From the NCBI RefSeq assembly GCF_000003855.2, contig NW_003101636.1, forward strand, positions 73,189-137,188: 64,000 bases of DNA, read 5' to 3'. Of this stretch, positions 37,000 through 50,581 are shown in pieces. How positions within the stretch are numbered: position 1 is the stretch's first letter; every line of letters starts with the position of its first letter. The DNA is from Blastomyces gilchristii SLH14081. Its lineage: Eukaryota; Ascomycota; Eurotiomycetes; Onygenales; Ajellomycetaceae. The notes beneath the pieces are model-generated. The model did no database searches. It saw only the letters and a program-made list of their open reading frames with translations, and was not told where the DNA came from. Both the position numbers and the translations under genes were made by a program.

Positions 37000-38689
37000 T
37001 TGATGTTACAGCTTCATCTTCTGTTTAGTGAGATATGTATTTTAGAATGTAATATTCACTGATAAATCATCAATTATAAAATTACTGAAGTGTGTCTCAC
37101 TGAGCAGTTTGAAGAAATAATTGTTATTGATAGTATTACTTACAACTGAAATTACAATAGTAAATTCTTCAATCTTGTCTAGCTTTTTCCGTGTGATCTG
37201 AACAGTATTCAGATTATATTTATCAAGATTAGATAGTTATTTCAATCTCTTCAAATTCTGTCTTATACAGTTAATAGTACGATTTTTAGAAGATAAAATC
37301 AATCACTGCTACTCACTACTTATTTTGACTTTCTCAATTACTTTAACAGAAGTTGAACTATTATCTCTGTCACTAATTTGAACATATTTAACAGGTTTTG
37401 AAGTGATCAGACTTAAGACTTTGTATTTGAAAAGAGTGAGTATTTTCTCAACAGAGATATAGATTAAATCATTTCTATTCATATTATTAATCTTAATATT
37501 CTTATTTTCATTCACACTCATAGTCTTCTTAAACTCTGACACACTTCTTTTAAACATCAGATTGTTAATATTTTTTCCAAGTGTGTATTAACTACAACAG
37601 TTTAAAGAACAGCAGAAACTCTTATTATTTCACTGACAGTTAATATAAGTGCTATGTCTCCGATGAGTCTGATTATCATTCAGAGAAGTAATTACATAGT
37701 TTTTAAATTATTTATAATCTGTTATATAAAACTGATAAGATATGAAGACTATTTCTCTGCAAGTGTGAAGAATAACAATATTTTAATTAACTGAATCTTT
37801 GAGAATGACTGTTTTCAGAGTAATTAAGCTGTTATTTATTATCTTTCACTGTAGATTTTATTATATAGATAAGTGTTTCAGCTTTCTGATTAACTGCTGA
37901 CTAAGTAAAACAAAGAATTTATAGTTTATAATCAGTATTTTCTCACTATATTTTATAAGTTTTTCAATGATTGAAACAGTATCTGCAAGTTTTTCTGCAG
38001 TTGAATTTTGCATTATTAATATACTTTGCTGAGCTCGCTTTTTATTCTTCTGAAAGTGTAAATCAGTCTTGTTATCATAATGCAAAAAATATATACAAGT
38101 CACACTTTATAGTTAAAATATCTGATTATTTTCAATAACTTTTTTTCACTTTATTCTTTTTAATATATTATTCTTTAATGTTCTACATTACTCCTGATCA
38201 TTTTCATTGATTTTTATCAACTTCAATCAGCTTCAGTTTCTCTGTATATTTTTTTATAAGTCTCTTCTATCACTGACTTCATTTTCACTTTTACCTGATT
38301 TTATAATTTTATTCTATCTTTAGTTACTGCTTTTTTAAAATTCTCTGCAGACTTTATATTCATCTCTGCATCTGTATCTTTGTCAGAGAATCAATATATA
38401 TTTAAAAGTTACAACTTCTTAAGCTTAGTGAATAATATAATAAATTTTCATATAACTCTCTCTGCAGTTGCATCTGAATCTTTTAAACTTTCACTCTTAG
38501 ATTTCTTTACTGACTTATTTATAACTTTCTGATCATGTAATCTAGATGATTAATAATAAGATACAGTTATTTTTTTCTCATTGCTTTTTTAAACTATTTC
38601 AAATATAAAAGAATAAAGTTCTGACTTTTCTATTTTATTCATTTTCTCTGTTATTTTCTTCTTATCACTTATATTAAAAAGAGTATTAT
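37000..38689 (-). pseudogene. Unidentified coding fossil, part 2 (left of G1a)
   Basis: Minus-strand frames at 37861-38103 (80 codons) and 37309-37557 (82 codons) lie within a longer coding-like stretch with few, RIP-type stops (TAA/TGA). The peptide is Lys/Ser/Glu-rich, with pieces such as NKSVKKSKSESLKDSDATAE and KKMNINK-like segments. I recognise no family. Its frame continues on the far side of G1a (53586-53760) once G1a and one ATTAT copy are removed, so it predates G1a. It could be part of an older transposon. Confidence 0.45.
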
Positions 38690-38973
38690 TGTAGCGGGCT
38701 GCGCCCGATCAATTATATAGACTATTTTATTACACTTTACAGATCTCTACTGAAGCTTCAATTCTCAGTCACTGATTCTCAGCTGAAAACCTACAGAATT
38801 TCTATTCTTCTGCTCTGAAGTTTCACCGCGTACATCATCATGTATGTGTATAAATATTCACTCTGATCACTGATTTCTGCACTTTCTCTTTTCTTTTCTT
38901 CTTTAATGTTTTTCACTTTGTTATATAAGACCTATAAATATTATACTGATCTATTCAGTGTAAGTTTCTTACA
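38690..38973 (+). repeat. G1a 5' LTR (LTR C, 284 bp)
   Basis: TGTAGCGGGCTGCGCCCGAT to TTTCTTACA. It has the same length as the 3' LTR at 53297. Confidence 0.85.
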
Positions 38974-39115
38974 CTTGAAAAATGTTCATCATCTTCTTAT
39001 TAGAAATGATTATTCATTGAGAAGATATCTGAACATGTAACAATGTGTAAGAAATAGAGAAATGATTAAACAGTTAAGCAGACACTGAGTTCTCAGATAG
39101 AAGCTTGCTTGCCAG

Positions 39116-39621
39116 TAGACTAGCCGCTGAGATCATGAATTTCACGTTTGATTTCATTTGATCTGATCTCATACATTTCTTGACGTGAATCCTGCTGGGA
39201 CTAATCATTAAAAAAACGTGCAAAGTGACTATATATCAGATCTTAAAATGAAACTATGACTTAGAAAAAATAAGAAACTGGTTTCATTTGATCTCATCTA
39301 GTCTTATTCTTGGCATAAAGTTACTATTTTTAGACATTTTAAGGTTTTCTTTAGACTATTTTTAATTTTTTAAAAAGTAACACTTTTTGATAATACTCAA
39401 ATGAGATTTAATGTCATTTAAAGCAATAAAAATAATTTAAATTGAGAAGTAGAAATCATGGTCTCATTTGAAAAATGTGACAAGAGTAGACAGTAAGTCT
39501 CACTGAGACAGTATGAGACTACTATCTAATGTTAAAACTGTGTAATGAGATCAGTTGAATTGATAATGAGATCATCAAATATTCTGGTTCTGGTCTCAGA
39601 CACGGTCACACGGTCAGTCTA
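39116..39621 (+). mobile_element. hAT-like MITE copy 4, between G1a 5' LTR and gag
   Basis: 506 bp, TAGACTAGCCGCTGAG to CACACGGTCAGTCTA. The flanks CTTGCCAG and CTTCTCAG agree at only 6 of 8 positions; the mismatches are not both transitions, so the duplication is degraded or the copy is rearranged. Confidence 0.8.
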
Positions 39622-42600
39622 CTTCTCAGTCACTCTGACTCTGTAATAAGATCTTACAAAGAGAACATTAGTAAAAGATCTGAGAGTTCTGACACTTTAA
39701 ATGTATAAGATATTTATATGATTACACTTCTTCAGATTTCACAGATATCATATATCTGACAAACAATATAATCATATCTAATGATAATATAGAAGAACTC
39801 TTGAATACAAGTATAGATATAATATCACAGTAACTCTGAGCAATGTTGAAATTACAACAACAATAAATAGCTGATATGCATGCAAATCAATAACATCTAT
39901 ATGAGGAAATTCAATGATTAATTCAACAAGAAATTCATGTAATTTCAACACTGACAGAATTGAATATAATACAAGTGCTGAAAGAATACTTAGATGCTTC
40001 TACATATTTTAATACTTCTGATCTCACTCTCTACTCATCATGAAGATTGGAAATGCTTGTGAAACTAAGTATAGATGAAGATATCATCAGTTCACTAATC
40101 AATCAAGATTGATATATTAATAAATGATTGAAGAATCACATGAAACAGAAGTTTCATTCATAAATAAAAGCATGTGAATCAGTGTTGTAAACATCTGATA
40201 ATATCATCAAATATCTTGATATTCTGTTTCAAGACACTGTCATGTAATAGAAAGTATTAGATTAATTACAGAGTGTCTGATAGAGAAACACTTCTCTTAC
40301 AACATTCATCTCTGACTTCAACACTAAGATTCTAGAAGTAGATGATCAATCTTGAGAGAATTGAATGAAGATTAGCATGCTCAGAAAGACATTAACTTTC
40401 AAACTCTTACAGACTCTTATAAATGTAAATAAAGACCTGACTTATGAAGGCTTCTGCATACAACTTCAGATATTGAATGACTGTCTTATCAAGCTCAAGA
40501 GTATACAGAACAGTGATAGAAGATGTTACACTTCAGTCACTCATACACCTGTGCTGAAGAATAATAACAATGATGCAGATGTCATGAACTGAGTAGACTT
40601 GAATATCTATATACAAGCAAGAGTCTTCACTGTCTGAACAGGCTTCTGAGTTTCTGAGATCACCTCTGAAGAAGTTGCTGATCAACATTAATAAGAGATG
40701 TACATCAATTGTAATCAATCAGAACATATTACTTTCAACTACTGATCAGTCTATATACCTTCTCATTTCAAAGAAAGATTAATACTGACAGTTCATGTCA
40801 ATCATATTACATTGAAGAAAGATTTGAAAGATAACTATGAAGATATCTCAATGAAACAGGGAAAAGATTAGCTTCTGTTCAAATTCATAAACAGAAGCTT
40901 GAAGAGGTCAGATGATAATAATTTAAAGAGAAAATGATAATAAATGTAATTCTTATATCTACTGTGATTGATAATATGTATAATATAAAAGTCATGATAG
41001 ACAGTAATCTATATTATTATATAATGATTAAATCTTCAGTTGTAAGATATTACAATCTTCAGTATATCTTCTTATCAAAACCCTGAGTTCTCACAGAATT
41101 TGATGACTCAAAAGACATTTATATCTGTTATATGATGAAGTTGATCATAGATATTAAAGAACATCAATATAAAGATATCTATATATATGAAGTTGATAAT
41201 CTTGATTATAATCTTATATTAGAACTCGTCTGACTATCTGAATAAGACATCTTATTGAATGCTTGAAACAGAAGCTTAATATTCTCTAACAATGATAGAA
41301 TTCACAAAGATGATATTCACAAGACTATGAACCTTACACAGATCTCTGTCAATGCTTATAAAATACTCTGAAAAAGAAGTCATTAATAAAACTACTGACA
41401 AAGTCACTGATAGCAGAATTATGTATCAATCTATTCTGTCAGTCTAACTGATATCAAGAAAGCTCTAGACAAGTTATCTTATACTACAACAACAGATTCT
41501 TATACAAAACTCTCTTAATAATATCATGAATATCTAGATGTCTTCTGACAAGACAACACTATAAATATATCTCTCTTATGAGACTCAGGAGTAGATCACA
41601 GTATCAAGTTAGAAAAGAAGAATAATAAGAACTCTGAGTTATCATGAGACTCTCTTTATAATATGTTTCAAGATGAACTTCTTCTTCTTCAGAAGACACT
41701 CAATAATCTGTTGAATAAGAAATTTATATGTATTAGTAACTCTTTCACTGCAGCTTCTATTCTCTTTGTAAAGAAATCAGATGAAGAACTTCAATTCTGT
41801 ATAAACTATCAAGATTGAAACAGATTGATAAAGAAAGATTGTTATTTCTTACTTCTTATCAATGAAATTCTAGCATATATCAGATGAGCTTAATAATTTA
41901 TAAAACTAGATATTATCACTGCATTTCATAAGATTTATATTATCAAAGAAGATGAATAGCTCACAGCATTTTAAACATATTATAATCTCTTTAAATGAGT
42001 AGTCACACTCTTTGAACTGATCAATACTCTCAGTACATTTCAGAAGTATATCAACTGAGCACTCTGATATTTTCTTAATGAATTTGTATCTGTATATCTA
42101 GATGACATTCTCATCTTCACTAATGAATTCAGAAAGAAATATCAAGAGTATATGTAAAGAGTACTACAATGATTACAAGAAGTAGAACTATCAATAGATA
42201 TTAATAAGTGTGATTTTGAAGTTAAGAGTATAAAATACCTAGGTTTTATCATAGAAGCTGCTGGTAAGAGAATTTGAATGAATTCTGAGAAGATCTCTGT
42301 CATTCTTGAATAAGAAGCTTCATATACTGTGAAAGATATATGAAGCTTCATCAGATTTACTAACTTCTATCAGTGATTTATATGAAACTTCTCAGATATC
42401 ACAAGATCATTTACAGAACTTATCAAGAAGAACTCACCCGGTAGCGCCTTGGCGTGGGAAACCAAGACGCGTGGGTTCGAAACCCGCAGGGGATACATTA
42501 AATCCGGAACTCAAGCACCTCAGGTTTCTAATAAATACAGAGGTGTACAAATCACTTCAATGAATCGCTCTATGTTTCTGGGCTGAGAAGTTATTATTGC

Positions 42601-43258
42601 ATGTATCTAATTGTCACTCCTTTGTATTTTCCTATGTTCTTGTTATCTTAGTGTGGTCTCAACACCTGTATTTCCTCCTGTATAATCAACACTTGACCTG
42701 TATTTAACATCACGCAAGGACTCATCATAAGCTCCGCTTGCATATGAGTATAATGAAAGAATAATAATAAGAATAATATCAAGAAGAACTCAGTATTTCA
42801 GTGATTAGCAAACACTGAAGCTACATTCATACAGATAAAGAAGATATTTATTAATATCTCTGAGCTAATAATATTTAATTCTGATTATGAAATAGTTATT
42901 GAAGTTAATTTCTCTAACTATATCACAGAAGAAGCTATATTATATTATAATAATGAAGATGTCTTACAATCATGCATTTTCATGTCTAAGAAACTGAGTC
43001 TCACTAAATGCAATTACAAGATCTATGATAAGAAACTTCTCACAATTGTATACTATTTAGAAGAATGAGACTCTGAACTTTAAAGTATCTTCAAATTTGA
43101 GATAATCACAGATTATAAGAATTTCAAGTATTTCATAGTCACTTATAAGCTTACTGAATGTTAGATGTGATAATCTGAGCTATTAAGCTGTTTTCATTTC
43201 ACTATACACTATTATCTCAGCAGCTAAAACTCAATGACAGATGCTCTCTTATAATAAG
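39622..43258 (+). pseudogene. G1a gag-protease-RT-RNase H remnant
   Basis: Gag ends in a CCHC knuckle at 40698-40743, in which both outer Cys are now Tyr (YINCNQSEHITFNY). The protease region is about 40930-41250. RT runs about 41560-42430, with WDSLYNMFQDELLLLQK, LDIITAFHKI and VYLDDILIF (the YLDD catalytic motif survives). After the SINE (42437-42776), RNase H continues with IVIEVNFSNY, CAF-like FMSKKLSLTKCNY, KLLTIVY and ITDYKNFKYF. The segment ends at 43258 where G2 starts. Confidence 0.85.
42437..42776 (+). mobile_element. tRNA-derived SINE, 5'-truncated copy inside G1a pol
   Basis: 340 bp flanked by a perfect 16-bp duplication TATCAAGAAGAACTCA (42421-42436 and 42777-42792). It keeps the pol III B box GGTTCGAAACC (42474-42484) and the T-arm of the tRNA-like head, but lacks the A box seen in the 55354 copy. 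It ends in an AAT-type tail. It is far less mutated than the Gypsy DNA around it and still holds CpG sites (gacgcgtgggttcg). Confidence 0.9.
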
Positions 43259-43263
43259 AGTAA

Positions 43264-43796
43264 TGTCACGCCCCCGGCCGCGCCAAGGCCCTGCTGCGGT
43301 TTCACACGGCTCATCACTTTCATGCGGATGATTTCATCCTGTCTGAACCGGTTTTCAACCACTCTATAATATCATTCGGATATATCATAGGAAGATTCAA
43401 TTGATGAATATGAGAATCCTGCTTCTATATAAGGTCAGCAGATTACTCTTTCTTGACAGTGAGGCACTGCTGAGGTATCACTCCAGCTACTCTTACTCAT
43501 AGAATGAGAGAAGAGTATTCACTCATTGTCTATATAGAATAGCTAGATACTGGCTTCTCATCAAAGAAGTCAGCAATTCATTTTTCTTCTACTAAAATAT
43601 ATACAAGAGTTACTATGTTTCTTATACAATCTTCTTAGTATATTAAATACTATATCTGTGATATTCTCACAATAACTCTGTAGTCTATGAGCTCACTATT
43701 CAAGCAAGATAGTCAAGCTCACTCATACAGCTTCTTAAACAACTATCTCTATATAATGCTGCTGACTAGTCACTGCTTCAGTTTCATTATATTATA
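43264..43796 (+). repeat. G2 5' LTR (533 bp)
   Basis: TGTCACGCCCCCGGCCGCGC to CATTATATTATA. The first ~70 bp keep many CpG/CpC sites, while the 3' LTR lost them; conversely the end of the 3' LTR (cgtcatgttaca) is less mutated than here. Confidence 0.88.
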
Positions 43797-44049
43797 ATTC
43801 AAATTACTCAATCTGATTACAAGTTTGAATCAGTTGAGCTCTAACAGACTGATATGACCTCACATATCTGCACTGAAACTGACTTAATCTCATTCTCTGA
43901 GAAAAACTCTACATCATTCTCTAGAGTGTGTACATCTCTACTCTGACAGAAATCTGAGATTTCTGAATCTACTGCACACTTTGACATGAGTTCTTCAATC
44001 ACTCTGTCATTGTCACAGTCTCTACACATCTACATCTATTATGAAGATA

Positions 44050-47000
44050 GAGAGATTAAGATCAGAGATTCTCTGAGATATAAGAGAAATATATTATCTG
44101 AATTTCACAGCTTTATCTGTACTCTTGAATGAAAATTCTGCCTTAATCTGAGCCAGTATAATACTCATGAGATATAAGTAATATATGCTGTCAACCTTCT
44201 TGAAGGCATCTCTGCAATTACTTGAGCTATTAAGAAGAGAGAGCTTGAGTGTACTGATGCTGCAATGACTTGAGAAGAATTCAAGAACTTTCTACTGAAT
44301 CAAATTGAAGATCACTGCAACTGCAGCTTCACAGCAGTGCAGTAGTTCAACTCATTATATTAATAAGATGATGAGAATTCTTCTGATTTCAATGCAAGAT
44401 TTGAAGAATATTGAGAGAAATTGATTAATGATTTAAATCAATTAAAGACACAGCTTTATCTTATAAAGCTGACTCACAAGATACAGACAATAATATCACA
44501 GTATCAGAGTTCATTAATCAATCACACTGAGTGTATCAATCTGACTTCTCAGATCTATTTGAATAATCAATTCTCTGAGAAAAAGATCAATAAGACCTCT
44601 TCTAAGCAATCAATAATGAAATCTAAATAATATCATGACAGCTTCAGTGTAGAGAAAGTAAAGAAGAATTTCAAGTATTCTGATTCTTCACTCACTGTAA
44701 AGAAATATTAAAAAAGATTTGACAAAGATCTCTGTTTTAACTGTAAAGCTGATGATCACTATATCAGTGATTGTAAGAAGCTGAAGAAGAAAAGAAACTG
44801 AGAAGATATCTTCTCAAAGTTAACTTCTCTTCTGACAAATGTATCTGTAGAAGATAAAGAAGAGAAAGAAATGAAGAATTGATAATTCTCATATCTCTGA
44901 GTTTATGTTACAATCACAATGCATATCTCAAATGAGAAGATATTAATGAGATGTCTACTCAACTCTGAGATGAATGTCAACTTTATATTCTATTTCTTTT
45001 CTTTGATGAAGAGTTGAAAGAAGATAGGCCTGTCAGATCATGTGAAATTTATCAATGAAATGAAATACCACTGTTTTAGCATAATTCAAGTGAAGTGTGT
45101 GATCACAGACTCAGAAGAAATCTTCAAGAAAAGCAGTCTACTTCTTCATACAGTCAACATCATAGATGAGGACATTATTCTAGATCTTTTATAATTGAGA
45201 GAAAACAATTCTCTCATTGACTGAGTTACTCAGATGTGACAGTACTGCCTCACTAATGAAGAGACAGTGATAGAGAAATCTGAAGAGTTTCATTGAAAGA
45301 ATCTTGAGAAAAAGATAGAGTCAATATACTGTGTAGCAGATGACTGAGACTTGAGAATAGATGAAAAAGTCATCACTCTCACTGCAAGATTAGCAGCAGT
45401 ATTCATCATTGAAGGCAGATGTACATGATATCTCTTTATAGATTATAAGAATGTCTTTTCAGAAAGAAAAGCAGTGAAGTTTTCTGACATCAAGATATAA
45501 TATAAGATTTATCTTGAAGACAGTGCAACAGTGCTGTACAGGTAGACTGGCCGCCGGGACCATGAATTTCACGTTTGGTCTCATTTGGTCTGGTCCCATA
45601 CATTTCTTGGCGTGAATCCCGCTGGGACTAGTCATTAAAAAAACATGCAAAGTGACCATATATGAGATCTTACAATGGAATCATGACTTGAAAAAAATGA
45701 GAAAGTGGTCCCATTTGGTCCCATTTAGTCCCATTCTTGGCATAAAGTTACTATTTTTAGACATTTTAAGGTTTTTTTTAGACTATTTTTAGACATTTTA
45801 AGGTTTTTTTTAGACTATTTTTAATTTTTTAAAAAGTAATGCTTTTTGGTAATGCTCAAATGAGATTTAAAGTCATTTAAAGCAATAAAAATAATTTAAA
45901 TTGAGAAGTGGAAATCATGATCCCATTTGGAAAATGTGACAAGAGTAGACAGTAAGTCTCACTGGGACAGTATGGGACTACTATTGAATGTTAAAACCGT
46001 GTAATGGGATCGATCGAATTGATAATGGGACTATCAAAAAATCTGGTCCTGGTCCCAGACACGGTCACACGGTCAGTCTATGTACAGGCCTCTGTACAAC
46101 TTGTCTGTAAAGAAATTGAATATTCTGCATAAATATCTTGAAGAAGTGCAATCAAAGAACTGAATATGCTTATCAAAGAGTTCAGCAGAGACATCTATAC
46201 TCTTTGTGCTTAAGAAAGATAGTAGACTACATCTATGCATAGACTACAGAGGCCTTAATAAGATGACAGTTAAGAATTACTATTCATTATCATTAATTGA
46301 TGAGATGATTGATTGATTATCTGAAGTAAAGATGTTCATCAAGATTGATATACAGAATGTCTATCATAGAATCAGAGTTAATGAAGATGATGTTTGAAAA
46401 ATGACTTTTCATATCAAGTACAGCAATTTTGAATATCTTGTTTTATCTTTTGATCTTTGTAATGCTTCAGTCATCTTTCAGATCTATATAAATAAGACAC
46501 TGTGAGGCCTTGTTAATGTCTTCTGCATAGTATATCTGAACAACATTCTAATCTTCTTGAAAACAGAGAAAGAACATGATACTCATGTTTAAGAAGTGTT
46601 GAGTCACTTGAGACAGTATTAACTCTATGCAAACACTGAAAAATGCTCATTCTACATGCAGGAGATTGATTTCTTAGATTATATTGTTGAGATGAATGAC
46701 ATTTCAATGAACAGAAGCTGAGTCTTTATCATTAAGAACTGGCTGACACTGCAGATGTACTGTGAGATGCAGGTGTTTCTAGAATTTGCAAACTTCTACA
46801 GATGATTCATCTATGCATATTCACAGATTACTGTCCTTCTTACAGATCTGTTAAAGAGAAGTGTGAAAGACAGAAAAACAGAACTGTTTATTCTCACTCA
46901 AGACACTGTGCAGATATTTGCAGAATTAAAACAAGCTTTTACAGATATTATAATACTGAATCATTTTAACTCTGACTTACTCAGTCAGTGTGAGACTGAT

Positions 47001-49260
47001 GTATCTGAGAATGAAGTCTGTGAAATCTTTTCACAGTTAATACTGAAGATCTTTCAACATTGAAAGAATCAGAGAATAATCATCTCTGAAGATACAGACA
47101 ATGAAATGTCTGTGAGAGAAGGCTTTTTTACAAAGTCTATAAGATACTGTGAATGAAGATCAGTGACCTTCTTCTTCAAGAAGTTATCACTCATGCAGAG
47201 AAGGTATAATACTCATAATCAAGAGATGTTAGCAATTGTCAAATTCTTTAAGATCTGGCAACATTATCTTCAGAGTAGTAAGTACTCAGTGCAAGTCCTC
47301 ACTAATTATACAAATCTGCATTACTTCTTGATAACAAAGAGCTTAACAGAACATCAAGCCAGATGAGCAGAGCTGCTTTTGAAGTATGATTTCTATATCT
47401 GATACTGTTCAGATTAGCTTAACCTCACTAACATACTGTCTAGATGACCTGATTATAATATTGTTAATACAGAGAAGAATTCTACAAAAGAATCTCTGTT
47501 ATCACTGCAGAAGAAGCTGGCTGCAGAGAGTTGAGATTCTCTGAAGCTCAGAAACAGTGCTGGTAAGACAGCTGTACAACTCAGTATAGAAGGTGAAAGA
47601 AAACCCAGATCTCTGCAGAGAACTGACACTGAAGATCATGAGCTTCTTGTGTCATATCTTGCTATCATTGAATTGATAAAGAATGAAACAGTCTACAATC
47701 TTTCAATCTGACTACTTTTAGAATTCATTGATAAGTTACAGAAGAGAGACATCTCTACTGCAGCTTGAATTCAGAAGTTGAAGAAGGAAGAATCTGATTT
47801 GAACTTGAAAGAGACAGATTCTGAGTGAGATGATGCTGCTAAGAAATCAAGTCACTGATAACTAGAAGAATGTGAACTTCTACTGCTGAATGATTCAGTC
47901 TTCATCTCTCATAGCAGAGCAGTATATCAGAAGTTATTGAGAATTTATCATGATGATTCTCATGCAGGGCACTTCAGGCTAGAGAAGACTGAGAAGCTTC
48001 TAAAATATAAATATATTTAAGACAAGCTTCAGACAGATGTCAAAGAGTATATTAAGACTTACAATGTCTGTCAAAGAATAAAGATTTCACAGTATAAGTA
48101 ATACAGTGAGTTAGCATCACTGTCTGTTTCAAAGAGCTTATAACAGAATCTATTAATGAATTTCATAGTTGACCTACTGAAGTCAACAAGAGTCAAAGAA
48201 TATAACTCAATTTTGATTATTGTTGATCATTTTATAAAGATGACTAAATATATCTCTACTTATAAAAAGATTAAAGCCTCTGAATTAACTGACCTGTTTT
48301 TAGATATCATCATTTATAATCATGATGCTTTGAAATTATTGATAACAGATCAAGAATTCCTCTTCATCAGCAAATACTGGTCAGCTTTTTGCTATCATCT
48401 TATGATAAGATGTCTTCTCAGTACTGCATTTCATCTGCAGACAGATGATCAGACTGAATGTTAGAATCAGACACTAGAACAGTATCTTTAAGTGTTCTAT
48501 TCATATTATTAAAATGATTGACTTAAACATCTTCTGACTGCTGAATTCATATATAATAATATAAAGAATGCAATCTTAAAGATATCTCTCTTCTATACTT
48601 ATTATGAATATAATTCTTCATTACTCAGTGACATCATGAATGACATTTCAAAGAGAGAGATAGACAGTCAGAATGTTGAACAGATACAGAGAATAGAGTA
48701 TCTCTCAGTGTCAGAAGTAAAAGTGAGATTGAAACTTTTGAATAAAATTCATGAGAAGATGATGAAAAGTATTCACTGTGTTTAGAAGCAGTAGATAAAA
48801 TACTATAATTAAAAACATCTTTCAATGAAGTTCTTGATAGAGGATTAAGTACTACTTTTAGCAAAGAATATCAAGATAATAAGACTGTGTAAGAAGCTCA
48901 GTGAGTGATGACTAGAATCTTTCTCAGTAATAAGAGTGATGAATAAGCAGGTATATGAGTTGAAATTACTCATAGAATTGAAATCAATTCATTCTGTTTT
49001 TTACATTTTCTATTTAAAGTTCTATAAGCAACATTCTGAGATGGAGTCATCTTAGCTGAATAATATTAAGATTGAGAGTGATACTGAATATCTTGTGAAG
49101 AAAATATTAAATAAGTGAATATATTATGATAAGCTTCAATATCTTATTAAATAAGAAGATTATTCATTGTCAGAGAATTTATGAGAACTGCTTGAGCATT
49201 TGAAAAATACTGAGAAAGAGATTACAAGCTATGAGATGATTAGTAGAGATTACTCTGTTA
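44050..49260 (+). pseudogene. G2 gag-pol remnant with chromodomain
   Basis: The CCHC knuckle CFNCKADDHYISDC (44729-44778) is intact in spacing. Protease/linker follows. RT runs about 46080-46880, with LHLCIDYRGLNK, FIKIDIQNVYHRI and CIVYLNNILIF (YLDD now YLNN). RNase H covers about 46900-47440. An H2C2 zinc region (about 47940-48090) and the integrase core (about 48156-48480) show MNFIVDLLKS, LLITDQEFLF and TDDQTEC. A chromodomain at about 49070-49230 reads EYLVKKILNK and LQYLIK(*)EDYSLSENL. Stops are mostly TGA at Trp positions. Confidence 0.87.
45543..46080 (+). mobile_element. hAT-like MITE copy 5, inside G2; longest copy
   Basis: 538 bp with perfect 8-bp duplication TGTACAGG (45535-45542 and 46081-46088). 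It is 32 bp longer than the standard copy because the unit actatttttagacatttt... is tandemly duplicated at about 45749-45815. Low mutation load: GGCCGCCGGGACC is intact at the left end. Confidence 0.88.
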
Positions 49261-49899
49261 TATATCAGAGATATTGAGTAAGAAATACTGCTTAAGACTT
49301 CTCATTTTTTCTTAAAGAGTTTTTTTAGAGATAATCTCACAGTAATAAGCTGATGTCTTATGAGCTCTGTAGCACTCTTCTTCTATTTTCTCTTAAAGAG
49401 TTTTTTAGAAGTTTAATAAGACTATACAAGTGTAAAATTCCTGAAGCAGTTAGAGAAAAGAAATATTTGAAATTAATAAAAAGATTAATATTATTAATCT
49501 GCAGACTGCTGCTATTCTAATGAGACTGCAGCCTGCTGAAAAAGTAAAAAGAGAGAACTTCAGAGTCTACTTATTAATAATCACACTCTCATCAAACTCA
49601 TTCTTCACTGTTGAAGTCTCTGACACTGATATCTTTATCTGCTGAGAAGTTAGCACTGCAGTGCTGCAGAGAAGCATGCTACAGAAGAGTATACATACTA
49701 TAAAAGAGTATAAAAGATACTGAAATTATCAACTTATTAACTTATAAAGCATCTCAGTCATCTGCTCTAACTGAAGTGAGATTCTCTTTAATCAGTGATT
49801 GATCTTTACAGTGCTTTCAACAGCAGTGTCAGCTGACTTCTTCTTAGAGTCAGCTATTCTGAGATGTTTTTTTATCTTGAAGATTCATACTTTTGTCTT

Positions 49900-50581
49900 C
49901 TTTTATAGATAAGTAAGAAGAATCTTCTCAGTCTTGACAGAATTCATCAATACTTAAAGCTCTGAGATTCTCACTCTGTACTGCTTAAGCATCTGAGCTT
50001 CTTGTCAGAGCTGATATAACATCTCTCTGTGAAGTAATACTTACAGAGAGATAGAAGTTGTTGTTGCAGATACAACAGAAATAATGAGAGTGAGAGAAGA
50101 AACAGATATATAAAATCTCTCTCTTCTTCAGCTGCTTAGTACAGTGCAGACAAGTGACAGTATTAGTCAGAGACTGTATCAGAGCCTTCTTACAGAGAGA
50201 AGACAAAGAAATCATGAGACTCTGTAAACTCAACTCAGCAGCATTCTGAGCAGGATTCAGGTATGTCATAAGAGAGAAACTATGAATTAGGCTTCTCAGA
50301 GTCACTGTCTCTGAAATCAAGCTCTTCTCAGAGTTCTCTCTGAATGATCACACAGGGTCATACATTATCATGTTGATTGAGAGGGGGGGCAGTGTCACAA
50401 CAGCGGTGAGAAGAGCAGGGAACAGACTGAATGCAGACAAACCAGTCAGCAGAAGAGATGACATCTCACTGCAAGATGCAGCTACTATCATCACAGTCAC
50501 AAGAGATGCAGAAGAGAAAGAAGATGTGATAATGAGAGCAGTGCTTCCGCAGCTCATTGACACTGCTGTCTCTGTCTTCAA
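49900..50581 (-). pseudogene. Antisense Cys-rich ORF between G2 chromodomain and 3' LTR
   Basis: Minus-strand frames 50348-50581 (77 codons) and 49985-50320 (111 codons) are in the same frame and separated by a TGA of RIP type, giving a stretch of about 200 codons that continues further with scattered RIP stops. It contains CLHCTKQLKKREILYICF followed by CCICNNN, a CxxC...C...CxxC arrangement. Part of it (50350-50600) keeps more CpG than its surroundings. I recall antisense ORFs at this position in other fungal Gypsy elements, but the function is unknown to me. Confidence 0.5.

Noticed and set aside
45030..45050. Possible Copia LTR start (TGTCAGATCATGTGA)
   Set aside because: Similarity stops after 15 bp and the site lies within the G2 pol frame; likely chance.
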